Shown: in pieces, positions 20,710 to 33,388 of the stretch | Layout of the letters: each line of letters starts with the position of its first letter | Numbering within the stretch: position 1 is the stretch's first letter | Assembly (NCBI RefSeq): GCF_036850765.1 | Contig: NC_089495.1 | Location: 207,502,347 to 207,566,346, forward strand | From: Saccopteryx bilineata | Lineage: Eukaryota > Chordata > Mammalia > Chiroptera > Emballonuridae | Direction: 5' to 3' | Length of the DNA: 64,000 nucleotides | The notes under the pieces: generated by a model | The model's input: the letters and a program-made list of their open reading frames with translations, nothing else | What the model was told of the DNA's origin: nothing | Databases searched by the model: none | Made by a program: the position numbers and the translations under genes

Positions 20710-22364
20710 TGTCGGGAGCCGATCAATGAATGCTGGTTGACAAGGTCACAGTAGGAGAAGACCCACAACTGCTGGCTGACAAGGTCACAGCAGGAGAAGA
20801 CCCACAACTGCTGGCTGACAAGGTCACAGCAGAAGAAGATCAAAAACTGCTGATTGACAAAGTCACAGCAGAGAAGACCAATGGCTGCGGGGTGACAAAG
20901 TCACCACAAAAGAAAGGCATGATACTTCCCCCTTTGACTTTTTTTTTTTTTTTTAACAGAGACAGAGAGTGAGTCAGAGAGAGGGATAGACAGGGACAGG
21001 CAGGAATGGAGAGAGATGAGAAGCATCAATCATTAGTTTTTCATTGCACGTTGCAACACCTTAGTTGTTCATTGATTGCTTTCTCATGTGCCTTGACCGT
21101 GGGCCTTCAGCAGACCAAGTAACCCCTTGCTGGAGCCAGCGACCTTGGTTTCAAGCTGGTGGGCTTTTGCTCAAACCAGATGAGCCCGCGCTCAAGCTGG
21201 TGACCTCGGGGTCTCGAACCTGGGTCTTCCGCATCCCAGTTCGACGCTCTATCCACTGCGCCACTGCCTGGTCAAGCCCCCTTTGACTTTTTGAATTAAT
21301 CTGGCCTTATATCCCCCCTTTTTCTGGGTGTGTGCTATTATTTGTGGCACAGGGATAATAGTACCGTGCTTTCCCTGTAGATTTGTAGTAACTTCTTTGG
21401 AAATAAGACAGAAGGTGTAAGTTCCACAGAAAAGCCTGTAAGCCCCTTGAACTGGGCTCATAAATATAAGAGGCTGGCGATGATATCCCTCATAAAGGGT
21501 TAAGTTTGTAGGAGAATTTCTTCTTATTAATCATATTAGAAAGAATAAAGTTAGAACTTAACTAGTATATGGATATAGTAAGTAAATAAAGTTTAACTAG
21601 ACATTAGAATCTTAGGTAAGGTGTAGTGGAGTGGCCTGTTGCGTGGCCTTGGATAGGAGTGCAGCTGGCTAGTAAAGAATGTTTTGTTAAAAGACTTGTT
21701 TTGTCACTGAAGGCAGTTGCTGGGTTTTTCTCAGTAAAACATTCTTATAAGATTTTTGTATTTTCCAAGAATAAGGAAAGGAATGTAGTGGAATTCATAG
21801 CAGCAATAGCAATTAATGCCTTCTGATATTATGTTGCTACTAGCTATCTTGCAGGTGCACTCTATGTATTTTTAAGTAAAAGTTACTCTTAATGCTATGT
21901 TAGTTTCTTAAATAGCAAGCCTTTTGTAGTCTTGTGAAAAAATTAGGACACTGCATGAACTCAAGGCCATTTGCCTGAGCAAGCGGTGGTCCTTTGCTAG
22001 TCCTTGATGATTTCGTCTGTTAATCTCTCTCTCTGAGCCCTTGACTCACAACAACAGTAAAGTAGAGTTATTAATTAGTACTAATCTTTTAGAAGTTTGT
22101 ACCACCTGATTTATAGCTTATAGATATGAATTAACTGTTATCTGGAAATACGTAACCATAGTGAAACAAAATACCATGTGATTGTAACTTAGTGTGTGTG
22201 CATAAAAAGAAAGCTAGACCAGCATTTGGCGGAGATGCCTGGCAGTAAATGCTAACTGGAGAATAAAGAGAAAGAAAAGAATTCGGCTCTCTCACTTGAT
22301 TCGTGCCGATGCCGTCTCTTCCTGTGGGACCCCTAGATCCCCCCACCGGGGCTGGACCCAAGCA
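20710..22364 (+). mobile_element. Solo LTR of the same family nested in ERV-2 integrase
   Basis: TGTCGGGAGCC...ACCCAAGCA with perfect 6-bp duplication GTTTTG (20,704-20,709 and 22,365-22,370). Three good 39-bp units. It lacks about 150 bp in mid-U3 found in the other LTRs and differs at many positions, so it is a distinct subfamily. It carries a type B SINE at 20,936. Confidence 0.95.
20936..21277 (-). mobile_element. Type B SINE inside the solo LTR
   Basis: Reverse copy with T-run and GCCACTGCCTGGTCA head end. Target duplication CCCCCTTTGACTTTT on both sides. The youngest layer of this nest. Confidence 0.9.
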
Positions 22365-22800
22365 GTTTTGTAACACCTTTAACATTTCACATATTACTGG
22401 CATCCCTTACTATCCACAGGGACAAGGTATAGTAGAAAGGACTCATCAGACCCTGAAAATGCAGATTCAAAAACTACAGGAAGGTGAGTTCAAATATAGT
22501 TCCCCACATCAGCTTTTAAATCATGCTTGTTTGTTATTAACAATCTTAATTCAGACTATCAAGGCCACACTCGCATGCTGAGACACTGGAATCTGGATCT
22601 GGATAAGCCTAAACCAATGGCAAAGTGGAAGGAATTATTGACAGGTCAATGGAAGGGTCCAGATGTAATTCTAACTCAGGGGAGAGGGTATGCTTGTATA
22701 TTTCCACTGCTGCCCCCTCAGCCAGGAGGAGACTCCTGTGCCACCCGCCTCAGCAGTGACTTTCCAGCAAAGGCCATCAAGGAACTCTTCGTATGATCCT
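22365..22800 (+). pseudogene. pol: ERV-2 integrase, part 2
   Basis: Resumes after the solo LTR with the third catalytic Glu (QGIVERTHQTLK) and the C-terminal domain (WKGPDVILTQGRGYACIF). A one-base loss near 22,527 shifts the frame relative to ERV-1. The 3' end overlaps the env start region. Not functional because of the nested LTR. Confidence 0.88.
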
Positions 22801-22812
22801 GTTACCCGAGTG

Positions 22813-25060
22813 ATGCAGCAATTGTCACTACAGGAAGCTAGACGACCTCCCTATCATGGTCAACGAATGACTCGTTCTACTCGAACTGTCAACCCACCAA
22901 CCTGGGACCAGTTGAAGGCATTGTCTGAGAGGGTTGATTTAATTTGTCATCGACAAACGTACATCGTAACCCTGCTAATATGTTTATTGCTATGCTAGCT
23001 GTACTTTCAATTCAGGTACTTAATGTTGAGGCTATTGGACAAATCTTATTGGGCTTATATTCCAAATCCACCATTGGTTAAGCCTGTTACTTGGGGAGGA
23101 GATGATATACCTGTGTTTAATAATCATACTAAGTTTTTGGGAGGATCATCTAGTTCTTTTATTATGCATAAAACTGATTCAAATTTCTCATTTCATGGAA
23201 AAATGGATAATGTACCTATATGTTTTACGTTTAATAATACTTGCAAGATTTCTGGGTGTTTTCCTACTACACTTAAGACTATTTTGACTGACTCTCCTAA
23301 AAGTAATAAACCTGGACACATTACAAGAGACTTATGGTCTCTCACAATTTTAATGCCTGGAGGCCCTGACACCCATGAGTATAATCCTGTTACCTTGCCT
23401 CCTAAGGGATTTCACCCATGTAAACTTTATCCTCCAAAAAAGGCAACTCAAGAGCCTTACTGGTGGTCTGTGGAGAATAGATTTGGTTTTCCCCCATGGC
23501 AAGAATGTGCATATTACAATTATATGAATTATACTGCATATGCTGTTAATTTCTCTGTACAAGATTGGTCTAGTCCTTATTTTGAATATGATTATAGAAA
23601 ATTAGTGCAGGAAATGAAAGACGTTTACAGTTGGTCAGATAAATATAATCCTTTAGATAAAATCATCACACGTTGGCAGTCTACTGGATGGATACCTGCA
23701 CAGCTGATTTATCAGGATAAATCAACCACCAGGTATCAAACAAAGCTTTGGCAGCTAATAGCAGCTGCTGCACCAGCATATTTGGTTAGGCCTCACCCTT
23801 ATCCTGTTCAGAATATTTTTGTTCAGGCTTGTGTACAGGCTCCTTATGTACTCTTGATTGCTACAATGAACAGTAATCTTTCTGTTAGCACTTATAATTC
23901 TATGTTTAGCAAACTGTCTATCTTATGACACCAAAGCTCAAGTCATGTTTATTTTGCAGCAGCCACCTTATGTGATGTTACCTGTTAGTCTGTCTCAGTC
24001 TTGGTATGATGACCCAGGGTTGCATGCACTACAGCAGGGTCCCCAAACTTTTTACACAGGGGGCCAGTTCACTGTCCCTCAGACCATTGGAGGGCCGGAC
24101 TATAAAAAAAACTATGAACAAATTTCTATGCACACTGTACATATCTTATTTTAAAGTAAAAAAACAAAACGGGAACAAATACAATATTTAAAATAAAGAA
24201 CAAGTAAATTTAAATCAACAAACTGACCAGTATTTCAATGGGAATTATGCTCCTCTCACTGACCACCAATGAAAGAGGTGCCCCTTCCGGAAGTGCGGCG
24301 GGGACTGGATAAATAGCCTAAGGGGGCAGCATGTGGCCCGCGGGCTGTAGTTTGGGGATCCCTGCACTACAGGCTGCTTCTGAAGCGCTTGCTCGCCATC
24401 TAGGAAAACGATTTGTCGCCGAATTGATTTTGAGAATTACTGCTCTTATTGCTATTATAGGATCTGTAGCTGCTTCCACCACTGCTTTAGCTCAATCAGT
24501 TCACACTGCAAATCATGTAGATAGTTTATCTTGCAATATATCTCTTGCATTAGCATTACAGGAGACCATAGATAGAAAGTTAGAAATGAAAGTGAATGCT
24601 TTAGAGGAGGCTTTTATTCACATAGGTAATGAGCTGTTAGCTATGAAGGCTAGGATGACTCTTAGATGCCATGCAGGATTCAGGTGGATATGTGTGACTC
24701 CTTTAGAATACAATCAGTCTATCATAGCATGGAATAATATACAGAATCATTTGTTAGGTGTATGGAATAATAGTGATATTAGTTTAGATTTGAAGGAATT
24801 ACATCAGCAGATACAAAACTCAGGACATTCAGGCTCTTTAGTCTCTGCCTCAGAAGTAGCTGATCAATTTGTTGAAAACATTAAAAGTATGTTTTCTATG
24901 CATGGCCTGACCTCTCTGGCTACTGATATAGGCATAATAATAGCTGTGGCAATTATCACTCTTCTTGCCCTTCCAGTCATCTTCCGACTCTTAAACAGCA
25001 ATCTCAGGGAAACAGCAGTGAAAATACAAAAGCTTTATTTAAATAATAAAAAAGGGGGAG
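22813..25060 (+). pseudogene. env: ERV-2 env, broken by frameshifts and a hAT element
   Basis: ATG 22,813 opens a leader with EARRPPYHGQR and PPTWDQLKAL; a one-base loss near 22,957 shifts the frame. From 23,023 a long surface-subunit frame is open (several N-glycosylation sites) to 23,928, where about 36 bp present in ERV-1 are missing. A hAT at 24,035-24,364 then splits the gene. The transmembrane subunit resumes at about 24,365. The cleavage motif reads LGKR instead of the RGKR of ERV-1, so furin-type processing is doubtful. A membrane span near 24,930 precedes a short tail and stop before the LTR. Confidence 0.9.
24035..24364 (+). mobile_element. hAT-type transposon in ERV-2 env (family 1)
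   Basis: Ends CAGGGTCCCC / GGGGATCCCTG, perfect 8-bp duplication CACTACAG (24,027-24,034 and 24,365-24,372). 330 bp, same family as 11,570. Younger than ERV-2. Confidence 0.95.
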
Positions 25061-25061
25061 A
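25048..25061 (+). promoter_or_regulatory. Polypurine tract of ERV-2
   Basis: A/G run AAAAAAGGGGGAGA directly before the 3' LTR. In ERV-1 about 20 bases around this tract are missing, leaving GGGGGAGA. Confidence 0.85.
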
Positions 25062-26566
25062 TGTCGGGAGCCGATCAACGACTGCTGGCTGACGAGGTCA
25101 CAGCAGGAGAAGACCCACAACTGCTGGCTGACAAGGTCACAGCAGAAGAAAATCAAAAACTGCTGATTGACAAAGTCACAGCAGAGAAGACCAATGGCTG
25201 CGGGTTGACAAAGTCACCCAAAGGAGAGACACAAGGATACTTACCCCTTTGACTTTTTGAATTAATCTGGCCTTATATCCCCCCTTTTCTGGTTGTGTGC
25301 TATTATTTATGGCACAGGGATAATAGTACCGTGCTTTCCCTGTAGATTCGTAGTAATTTCTTTGGAAATGAGACAGAGGGTGTGAGTTCCACAGAAAAGC
25401 CTGTAAGCCCCTTGAACTGGGCTCATAAACATAAGAGGCTGGCCATGATATCCCTTGTAAAGGGTTAAGTTTGTAGGAGAATTTCTTCTTATTAATCATG
25501 TTAGAAAGAATAGATTGTGGCTTGTAAATGGGTAGGAGGCAGTGGCTGTGCACAGAGCACCTTTCAGCCTTCACTTAATTCATCATTTTTCCTCCCTAGC
25601 CTTTTCATGTGATAGAGAAATTTTCCTTTCTTCTTGCTTACCTGACCTGCAGATGGTGGAACACTCTGAGAAGAATATAGTTAGAACTTAACTAGTGTGT
25701 GAATATAGTAAATAAATAAAATTTGACTAGACAATAGAATCTTAGGAAAGGAGTAATGGAATGGCCCATTGCGTGGCCTGGGATGGGAACGCAGTCAGCA
25801 AGAAAAGAATGTTTTGCTAAGAGACTTGTTTTATGACTGAAGGCAGTTGCTGGGCTTTCTCAGTGAGACATTCTCATGAGATTTATGTACTTCTCAAGAT
25901 TTTTTTTTCAGATAATGAGAGGAATGTGGGGGGATCCATAGAAGCAATAGCAATTAATGTCTTCTGAAATTATGTTGCTACTAAGCTATCTTGCGAGTGC
26001 ACTCTATATATCTTTAAGTAAAAGCTACTCTTAATGTTATGTCAATTTCTTAATGGGCAAGCCTTTTGTTATCTTGTGAGAAAAGTTAGGACACTGCATG
26101 AACTCAAGGCCATTTGCCTGAGCAAGCAGTGGTCCTTTGCTAGTCCTTAATGATTTCGTCTGCTAATCTCTCTCTGCCCCTTGACTCACAACAACAGTAA
26201 AGTTGAGTTATTAGTTAGTACTAATCCTTTAAAAGCTTTTACCGATGTTGTTATCGCTATTCAAGTTATTTTATAGTTGTACTTTGAGTGATTTGCCACC
26301 TGATTTGTAGTTTATAGATATAAATTAACTGTTATCTGGAAATATGTAAACATAGTGAAACAAAAGCAATGATTAATACCATGTAATTGTAACTTAGTGT
26401 GTGTTTTTAAAAAGGAAGCTATACTAGCATTTGGCAGAGATGCCTGGCAGTAAATGCTAACTAGAGAATAAAGAGAAAGAAAAGAATTCGGCTCTCTCAC
26501 TCAATTTTGCCAACGCCGTCTCTTCCTGTGGGACCCCTGGATCCCCCCCGGGGCTGGACCCCGGCA
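25062..26566 (+). repeat. ERV-2 3' LTR (1505 bp)
   Basis: TGTCGGGAGCC...CCCCGGCA, partner of 14,686-16,202. Two good 39-bp units. The base before it makes an ATG at 25,061 that opens a 63-codon frame through the array. Confidence 0.95.
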
Positions 26567-26689
26567 CAAGACTTGAACAGACCGTGAAGAACAGTGATGT
26601 CTTAATGGGGATGAAAAATATTCAGCAGACACCTAAGTAGAGACTGAAAGGAAGAAAATCCCAGAGATAAAGTCTTCATAGCACTAATG

Positions 26690-27195
26690 GGAGTAATGAT
26701 TTAGGAGAAGTGAAGTGGAATAATCCATCGCATGACCTCGAATGGGAACACAGCCAACAAGAAAAGAATGCTTTGCCAAGAGAATTGTTTTGTTGTCAAG
26801 GCGAGTCTCTGGAACAAGTATATGTGACCGAAGGCGGTTGCTGGACTCTCTTCTCAGTAAAACATTCTCATAATATTTTACTGTTCCCTTCAAGGCTGTT
26901 CCTTGAGATAAAAAGAAAGGAATGTTGCGAAAACCATAGAAGCAATAACAGTTAATGCCTTTTGACATTGTGTTGTTATTAAGCTATTGTGCAGATGTAT
27001 TCCTTGTATTTTTAAGTAAAGGTTATGCTTGATGCTATGCCAATTTCTAAGTGAATAAGCTTTTTGAAATCTTGTGAATAAAAATAGGACACAGCACGAA
27101 CTCAGTGCCATTTGCCTGAGCGAGCGGTGGTCCTTTCCTAGTTCACTGACATTTCATCTGCTAATTTTCCTTTGCGCCCCCGACTCACAACAAAG
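26690..27195 (+). repeat. Diverged fragment of the same LTR family
   Basis: Parallels the ERV LTR U3 middle (CAACAAGAAAAGAATGCTTT..., GAGCGGTGGTCCTTTCC, CCCGACTCACAACAA) with much higher divergence. ERV-2 landed beside an older relative. Confidence 0.75.
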
Positions 27196-28110
27196 AAGAA
27201 GCATCAATTCAGACCTTGGCGACCTGGGAAGTTCCTCCCCTCTGAAACCTCAATCATCCTTTCTATGCAAAAGGTCAGATTCCCCAACATATCCACTAGA
27301 TTTATTTGCGATTTATTTGTTTCTCAAGAATTTGATTCATGCAAGAAACCTGGGCTGTGAATGTGAACTCTTTTCCAGATGCATGTGTGACTAAGGGGCA
27401 CAGACTGAGCTTATGAAAGAGTTTACTGGAACAGAAGGACAAGAAAACATGAGGATGAACTGTGTATGAAAATTGTAGAGCTGGTGGCCCCGGACATGGC
27501 CATGCAGATGCAGGTTCACATTGGATTCCGGCAGAAGGTAAAGGAACAGTGGAGACAGATAATGGTGGGCCAATCTGTTTTTCAGTCTTGTAATGCAGAA
27601 GAGTAAACAGGTAGGAAAACCGCTTCCCTCTCACTCAACCTTCTGAGACCCCAACTCATTCTCAGCATTTATGGAAATCCTGGGCCCCCCTACAAAACTC
27701 AGAAGCGTTCCCAAGAGCACTTCAACACTCCCTCTCACTATGCACTGTCCAGCAAAAACAGGCTGGGGGGGAAAACCATTCTCCAGCAAACAATAGGAAA
27801 CAATCGCCTCTCCCAAGCAGAAAGGATATTCAGTTTGCACTTAACTTCCCTGAAGACAAGCACCCACGTCCTTCCATAGATTATACACACAGGGCGCTGC
27901 CCCCATACAATGGAGCAAAGCTCAAAACAGTTATTTACCCAACAAAGACAAAAGTGGTCATTCTTAGGTTACTTAAATGAAACATTTCATTTTTTTTTGT
28001 TCCAATTACAAAAAGTGAAAAAATAAAGACATGTCTATTGAGTAGCTAGTGCCATCCTCACTCTCACACAGAGGAGGGGAAAGGGTTCAAGACTTCTGAA
28101 AGCCCCTCAA
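27196..28110. other. Unidentified sequence
   Basis: No gene or repeat recognised. Short overlapping ORFs on both strands lack splice or homology support. Confidence 0.4.
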
Positions 28111-28117
28111 AGGTGAC

Positions 28118-28513
28118 TTTTTTTTTTTTTCATTTTTCTGAAGCTGGAAACAGGGAGAGACAGTCAGACAGACTCCCGCATGCGCCCGACCGGGATCCAC
28201 CCGGCACGCCCACCAGGGGCAAAGCTCTGCCCACCAGGGGGCGATGCTCTGCCCATCCTGGGTGTCGCCATGTTGCGACCAGAGCCACTCTAGCGCCTGA
28301 GGCAGAGGCCACAGAGCCATCCCCAGCGCCCGGGCCATCTTTGCTCCAATGGAGCCTTGGCTGCGGGAGGGGAAGAGAGAGACAGAGAGGAAAGCGCGGC
28401 GGAGGGGTGGAGAAGCAAATGGGCACTTCTCCTGTGTGCCCTGGCCAGGAATCGAACCTGGGTCCTCTGCACGCTAGGCCGACACTCTACCGCTGAGCCA
28501 ACCGGCCAGGGCT
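28118..28513 (-). mobile_element. Type C (Ves-like) SINE
   Basis: Reverse copy ending GCTGAGCCAACCGGCCAGGGC; B-box GGTTCGATTCC on the minus strand. Target duplication TCAAAGGTGACT. Confidence 0.92.
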
Positions 28514-29779
28514 CAAAGGTGACTCTTAACTGAGGTAGTGATTCCTGGGACCAAGTATGTCCTCTTGGAAAATAAAGAAATAACAGGATAAAGTTCGACC
28601 CAAAAACCCTGCACACATCTGTTTTCTCCCTGAGTGTCCCCTGGTGCACTATGAGGTTGAACTGATTGCTGAAACTTCTCACAGAGTCCCTCCCAGGTCA
28701 CCTAAAGTGTATCCTAATGTACTATAGTAATGCAGCTCAATCAGAACTACCGGCATCGCAGGAGTGAAACCTACTCAAGACACAAACTGATTGCAAGGGG
28801 AAGAGGGAGAAGCCTGCGGAGACAGGTAATGAAGACCTCTGGAGCCCTCTTTGTCACAGCTTTTATTGAGCAGAGGACAAAATTTCTTTACAAGAACAAA
28901 GGCAACACAATTACGGGTAGGGGAGAAGATCAAATGATAAGGGGAAAGAATGAATGAATAATAGACTTTTTGCTGACATAAAGAAAGGGCTAGTATGAGT
29001 TAGTACATTCTTTTCTTTGGTTAATTAACAAGTACCAAAAAAGGGCAATCTAGAACCTCTAGGCTACTTTTCTAAAGCAAATTCAGTAGCATTTCTCTGT
29101 CTGCACAAAGGTCACTCACTCACAGAGTGTCATGGTGTTGCATCCAAAACACATTCACTCAGGGCTGTTAACTAATGTTTCCCAATCAGGTCATACAGGG
29201 TTCAAAGTGAGATGGCTGGTTGCCTACAAAGCAGCTGTTCTATGATGCATCCTGAAGTGAGCTTTTCCCTACTCTGTGCCCATTCATCTCACACACATAG
29301 AACGTAAACACTGGCATTTGTGAGGGGTGGCTTATGGCCACAGCTCTGACTATACTCCTTATACACTTAAGATGTCTCCTGAGAGTGGAGTCCCTGGAGA
29401 GACAATGGGTGGAGGACTGAGTGGTTTATTGGTGACTGAGGGCTGGACTGGGCAGAGGAAGGAGCTGACCTGCAGTGTGTTCACAGCTGAGATCTCATGG
29501 GCACTCCTGACCCAGGATGACCCGCTGAACCAAAAAGAGTCAAGTGTTGCGATCTTGTCTCCCCATCTCAATCAGTCATGGGCCAGGAGCCACCGTGTGT
29601 AAAGGGGCCGTTCTCTGTGGAGGAGAGCAGGTTCTACAATAGAAAGAATTTATCACTGCATCTGTCAGCTGCAGTTATCAGCAGTTGCGGGGATCTTGGT
29701 CCTGATAAGGTGATCTGGGCAAAGCTCTGGAACATCCTCACTGAAGGACCTCCCCACGGCATGAGAACAAGGGTGCAGG
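28514..29779. other. Unidentified sequence
   Basis: No gene recognised. Several 60-90-codon ORFs on both strands overlap each other. Confidence 0.4.
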
Positions 29780-29917
29780 CCTGACCTGTGGTGGCGCAGT
29801 GGGATAAAGCATTGACCTGGAAATGCTGAGGTTGCTGGTTCAAAACCCTGGGCTTGCCTGGTCAAGGCACATATGGGAGTTGATGCTTCCAGCTCCTCCC
29901 CCCCTTCTCTCTCTCTG

Positions 29918-29954
<37 letters not shown>

Positions 29955-29996
29955 CTCTCTAAAAAAAAAAATGAATTAAAAAAATTATTAAAAAAG
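29780..29996 (+). mobile_element. Type A SINE
   Basis: GCCTGACCTGTGGTGGCGCA head, AT-rich tail. Duplication AGAACAAGG(G/A)TGCA on both sides. Confidence 0.9.
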
Positions 29997-30379
29997 AACA
30001 AGGATGCATGATCACAGGATCGCTGTCCACAATCACTGCAAACATATAGCAATTCCCTGAGTATGCCATTATGTGCATGCTTGTTAGCCACTGGCTGTTC
30101 GGTCAATGTTGACTTATTGCTTACGCCTCATCCACAGTCCCTGCACACACACTTCCTACTTAAGTGCATCCTCTTTGAGCAATGGAGGCTGACATAAGGC
30201 TAGAGCTACCTGCATGCTGCATGCATGCGACTCCTCTGGTGAATGAGTCCTTGGTGCTTGATGACATCCGACACAACTCTGCAGGTTCATGTACTTGACA
30301 CACACACAGAGGGACAGTTGGGTGTCTTTCTGGTGTAAGATGAGGTCTCACTCATTTCTAAGTTCTGACTGTGATCCGT

Positions 30380-31674
30380 GCATATGCAAGGTTTCCCCCC
30401 TTATGTGTCCTCAGGTGTCTGATGACATCAGACTTGTACCTAAAGCTTCACCCACACTCCATGAAAATATCACACTTGTCCTTGAATGTGTCCTCTGGTG
30501 ATTAGAAAGTTTTGCTTTCCAGGTAAAGCCTCATCCACAGTACCACTTATAAGGATTCTCTCCCAAGCATGTCCTCTGGTGTCTCCTAGGGATGATTAAT
30601 AACCAAATCCTCACCCGTACACTGGGCACACCTAGTACTTCTCCCACGAGTGAGTCCCCCACTGTCTCCTGAGAGATAACTCATCATCAAATCCTCATCT
30701 ACACTCTGGGCACATGTACAGCTTCTCCCCAGAATGAGTAGAATGGTGCTGAATGAGATCTGAACTATGTATAAAGTTCTGTCCACATTCCCTGCAAACA
30801 TGCTTCTCCCCTGAGTGTTTCCTCTGGTGAGTCCAGAGGAATGACTTCCGCTATACCTTCAGCCAAACTCACCACACATGAAGGACTTCTTCTCTGAGTA
30901 AGTCTTCCAGTGTCTCATGAAATTTCCCTTACAACCAAGTCCTCGTACACACTCAGGACATACGAAGGTTCACTCTTGGGGCATACCTAGGGGTTCTACC
31001 TTGAGTAGGCCCAGCAGTGTTTCTTCAAGTATAACTTCAAACTAAACCCTCCTTATCCACACTCTGGGTACAGATAATGTTCTCCCTCAAGTGAGTCCGG
31101 AGATGTGTCCTGAGGTCTTTCAGATAACAAAATTCTTGACCACACTCCAGGCACACGAAGGGCTTCTCCCCAGAGTGAGTCATCTGGTGTCTCCTGAGGG
31201 CTGACTTATAAAAAAATCCTCATCTACACTCTGGGTATATGAAGAGATTCTCCCTCGAGTGAGTTCTCTGGTGAGTCCTGAGGTGTGCATTATCACAAAA
31301 TTCTCATCCACACTCTGGGCACACAAAGGGCTTCTCCCCAGAGTGAGTCATCTAGTGTGACCTGTGGTATCTCATATGACCAAATCCTCATCCACATTCC
31401 AGGCACATATACTGTGTCTCCCTTGTGTGAGTCCTCTGGTGTGTCCTAAGGGCTGACCTAAAAACATATCCTTTTCCACACTCTGGCACATGAAGGGCTT
31501 CTCCCCCAAGTGAGTTCTCTGGTGTCTTCTGAGGTTTCCTTTAACACAAAATTCTCATCCACACTCTGGGCACATGAAAGGCTTCTACCCTGAGTGAAAT
31601 CTTTGGTGTCTCCTGAAGTTTCCATTACCAAGAAATTGTTGTCCACACTCAAGGCACACAAAGGGCTTCTCCCC
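30380..31674 (-). pseudogene. Decayed zinc-finger array 3' of KZFP copy A
   Basis: Minus-strand sequence keeps the 84-bp finger periodicity (HSGEKP-like linkers, C..CG..F cores) but fingers fall in all three frames with many stops. The homologous stretch in unit 3 is 54.69-55.68 kb. Both copies indicate an ancestral array much longer than the present open frames. Confidence 0.82.
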
Positions 31675-33388
31675 TTAGTGGATCATCTGGTGTCTCTTGA
31701 GTTTTGACTTAGTAAGAAATCTTCGTCCACACTCTGGGCACACAAAAGGCTTCTCCCCTGAGTGAGTCATCTGGTGCTCCCTGAGTTGTGACTTAAAAAG
31801 AAATCCTCGTCCACATTCCGGGCACAAAAAGGGCTTCTCCCCTGAGTGACTCCTCTGGTGTATCCTAAGAGTTGCCCTATTAGCAAATCCTTTTCCACAC
31901 TCCAAACACACGAAGGGCTTCTCCCCTGAGTGAGTCAACTGGTGTGTCCTAAGGAGTGAATTATAACGAAATCCTCGTCCACACTCCGGGCACATGAAGG
32001 GCTTCTCCCCTGAGTGAGTCATCTGGTGTGACCTGAGGTATCTCATTATGACGAAATCCTCGTCCACATTCCAGGCACATATACGGTGTCTCCCTTGAGT
32101 GAGTCCTCTGGTGTGCTTTGATCACAAAATCCTCGTCCACACTCTGGGCACAAGAAGGGCTTCTCCCCCGTGTGAGTCCTCTGGTGTGTCCTAAGGGCTG
32201 ACCTAAAAACATATTTTTTTCCACACTTGGGGCAAACGAAGGGCTTGTCCCCTGAGTGAGTTCTCTGGTGTCTCCTGAGGTTTCCCTTTTCATGAAATTT
32301 TTGTCCACACTCCATGCACATGAAGGGCTTCTCCTGCGAGTGAGTCATCTGGTGTCTCTTGAGTTTTGACTTAGTAAGAAATCCTCGTCCACACTCTGGG
32401 CACACGAAGGGCTTCTCCCCCAAGTGAGTCCTCTGGTGTGTTCTAAGGGCTGACCTATAAACAAATCCTTTTCCACACTCCTGGCACACAAAGGGCTTCT
32501 CTCCCGAGTGATTTTTCTGGTGTCTCCTGAGGTTTCCGTTATCACAAAATTGTTGACCACACTCCAGGCACATGTAGGGCTTTTCCCCTGAGTGAGTCAC
32601 CTGGTGTCTCTGGAGTTTGTACTTAGTAGGAAATCCTCGACCACACTCTGGGCACACACAGGACTTCTCCCTTGAGTGCGTTCTCTGGTGTGTCCTAAGG
32701 GCTGACTTATACACATACCCTCGTCCACACTGCGGGCACATGAAGGGCTTCTCTGCCGAGTGAGTCTGCTGCTGTATCGTGACATTTGATGTATCACCAA
32801 ATCTTTGGCCACATTCATCACACAGGAAAGGATTCTCCGTGGACGAGTGTGCCCCTGGGTGTGTGAGGAGGTGTGATTTAAGTGTGAAGCCCCGCCCACA
32901 CTGCCTGCAAACAGAGGGATTCTCCCCTGAGAGGGTCACCCTGTCTCCCATAATGTTAGATTCCAGGCTGCAGTCTGGTTCATGGTCACTACACCTCACA
33001 GCTTTGGATCTCAGGGTTTCTAATTCCTTCCCCCCCTTGTCTGTCTGCACAAAGGTTACCCCTTGGGCTGAGCTGGGCTCTATTTCTAGCACGGCATGAC
33101 CTTTACTGGCAGGTCCTCGGGGTGGGCTGTGGAATGCGTCCGAGGTTTCCCCCTCCTCCGTCTGCACAAGCAAAAGTCTTAAGCCGTCATCTCTGCCTGC
33201 ACCTTCTGTGTTTTCTCTCCAGCAACTTTGAGAAAAAGACGTCTGCTCCTGATGCCACAGGCTCAAATCCCCCAGATGAAAGTCACACGTGTCCGAGCAC
33301 ATGGGAAGCACCTGCTGGCCGGGCAGTGGCTCCCGGGAGAAGGCCGGAAGATGGAAAAAGCGAGGGTCCATTTCTGGCTTTGATTCTG
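31675..33388 (-). pseudogene. KZFP copy A zinc-finger exon, broken
   Basis: Splice acceptor TTTCTCCAG precedes 33,388. The exon reads ESKPEM then a pre-finger region similar in spacing to ZNF133, and about nine C2H2 fingers with HSGEKP linkers (finger 2 lacks the first His: IQQQTH). Relative to copy B an 11-nt deletion near 32,118 shifts the frame, and a stop follows at 32,046-32,048. An extra base lies near 32,055. A second frame (32,067-31,675) continues about five fingers to TAA 31,675, where copy B has TCG. KZFPs bind DNA through fingers and repress through KRAB with TRIM28; this copy is probably dead or at best a shortened nine-finger protein. Confidence 0.88.

Larger units (their letters stand above)
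14686..26566 (+). mobile_element. Betaretrovirus-like provirus ERV-2, both LTRs, heavily nested
   Basis: Bounded by TG...CA LTRs and a perfect 6-bp target duplication CAAGAC (14,680-14,685 and 26,567-26,572). Internal order is PBS, gag matrix, gag capsid, a non-homologous block, RT C-terminus/RNase H, integrase and env. The region from the gag capsid to mid-RT is missing relative to ERV-1. Later insertions are SINEs, a class I solo LTR (19,983), a same-family solo LTR (20,710) and a hAT (24,035). It is nearly identical to ERV-1 over pol and env, so one family. Confidence 0.95.

Noticed and set aside
28130..28682. ORFs of 90-130 codons in and near type C SINEs (also at 34.8, 37.1, 44.4, 53.1, 57.5 kb)
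   Set aside because: The same peptide recurs at every type C SINE because the GC-rich body lacks stops; not genes.
30380..33388. 84-bp periodic repeats that might look like a satellite or CRISPR-like array
   Set aside because: The period equals one C2H2 finger (28 codons) and translates into finger motifs.
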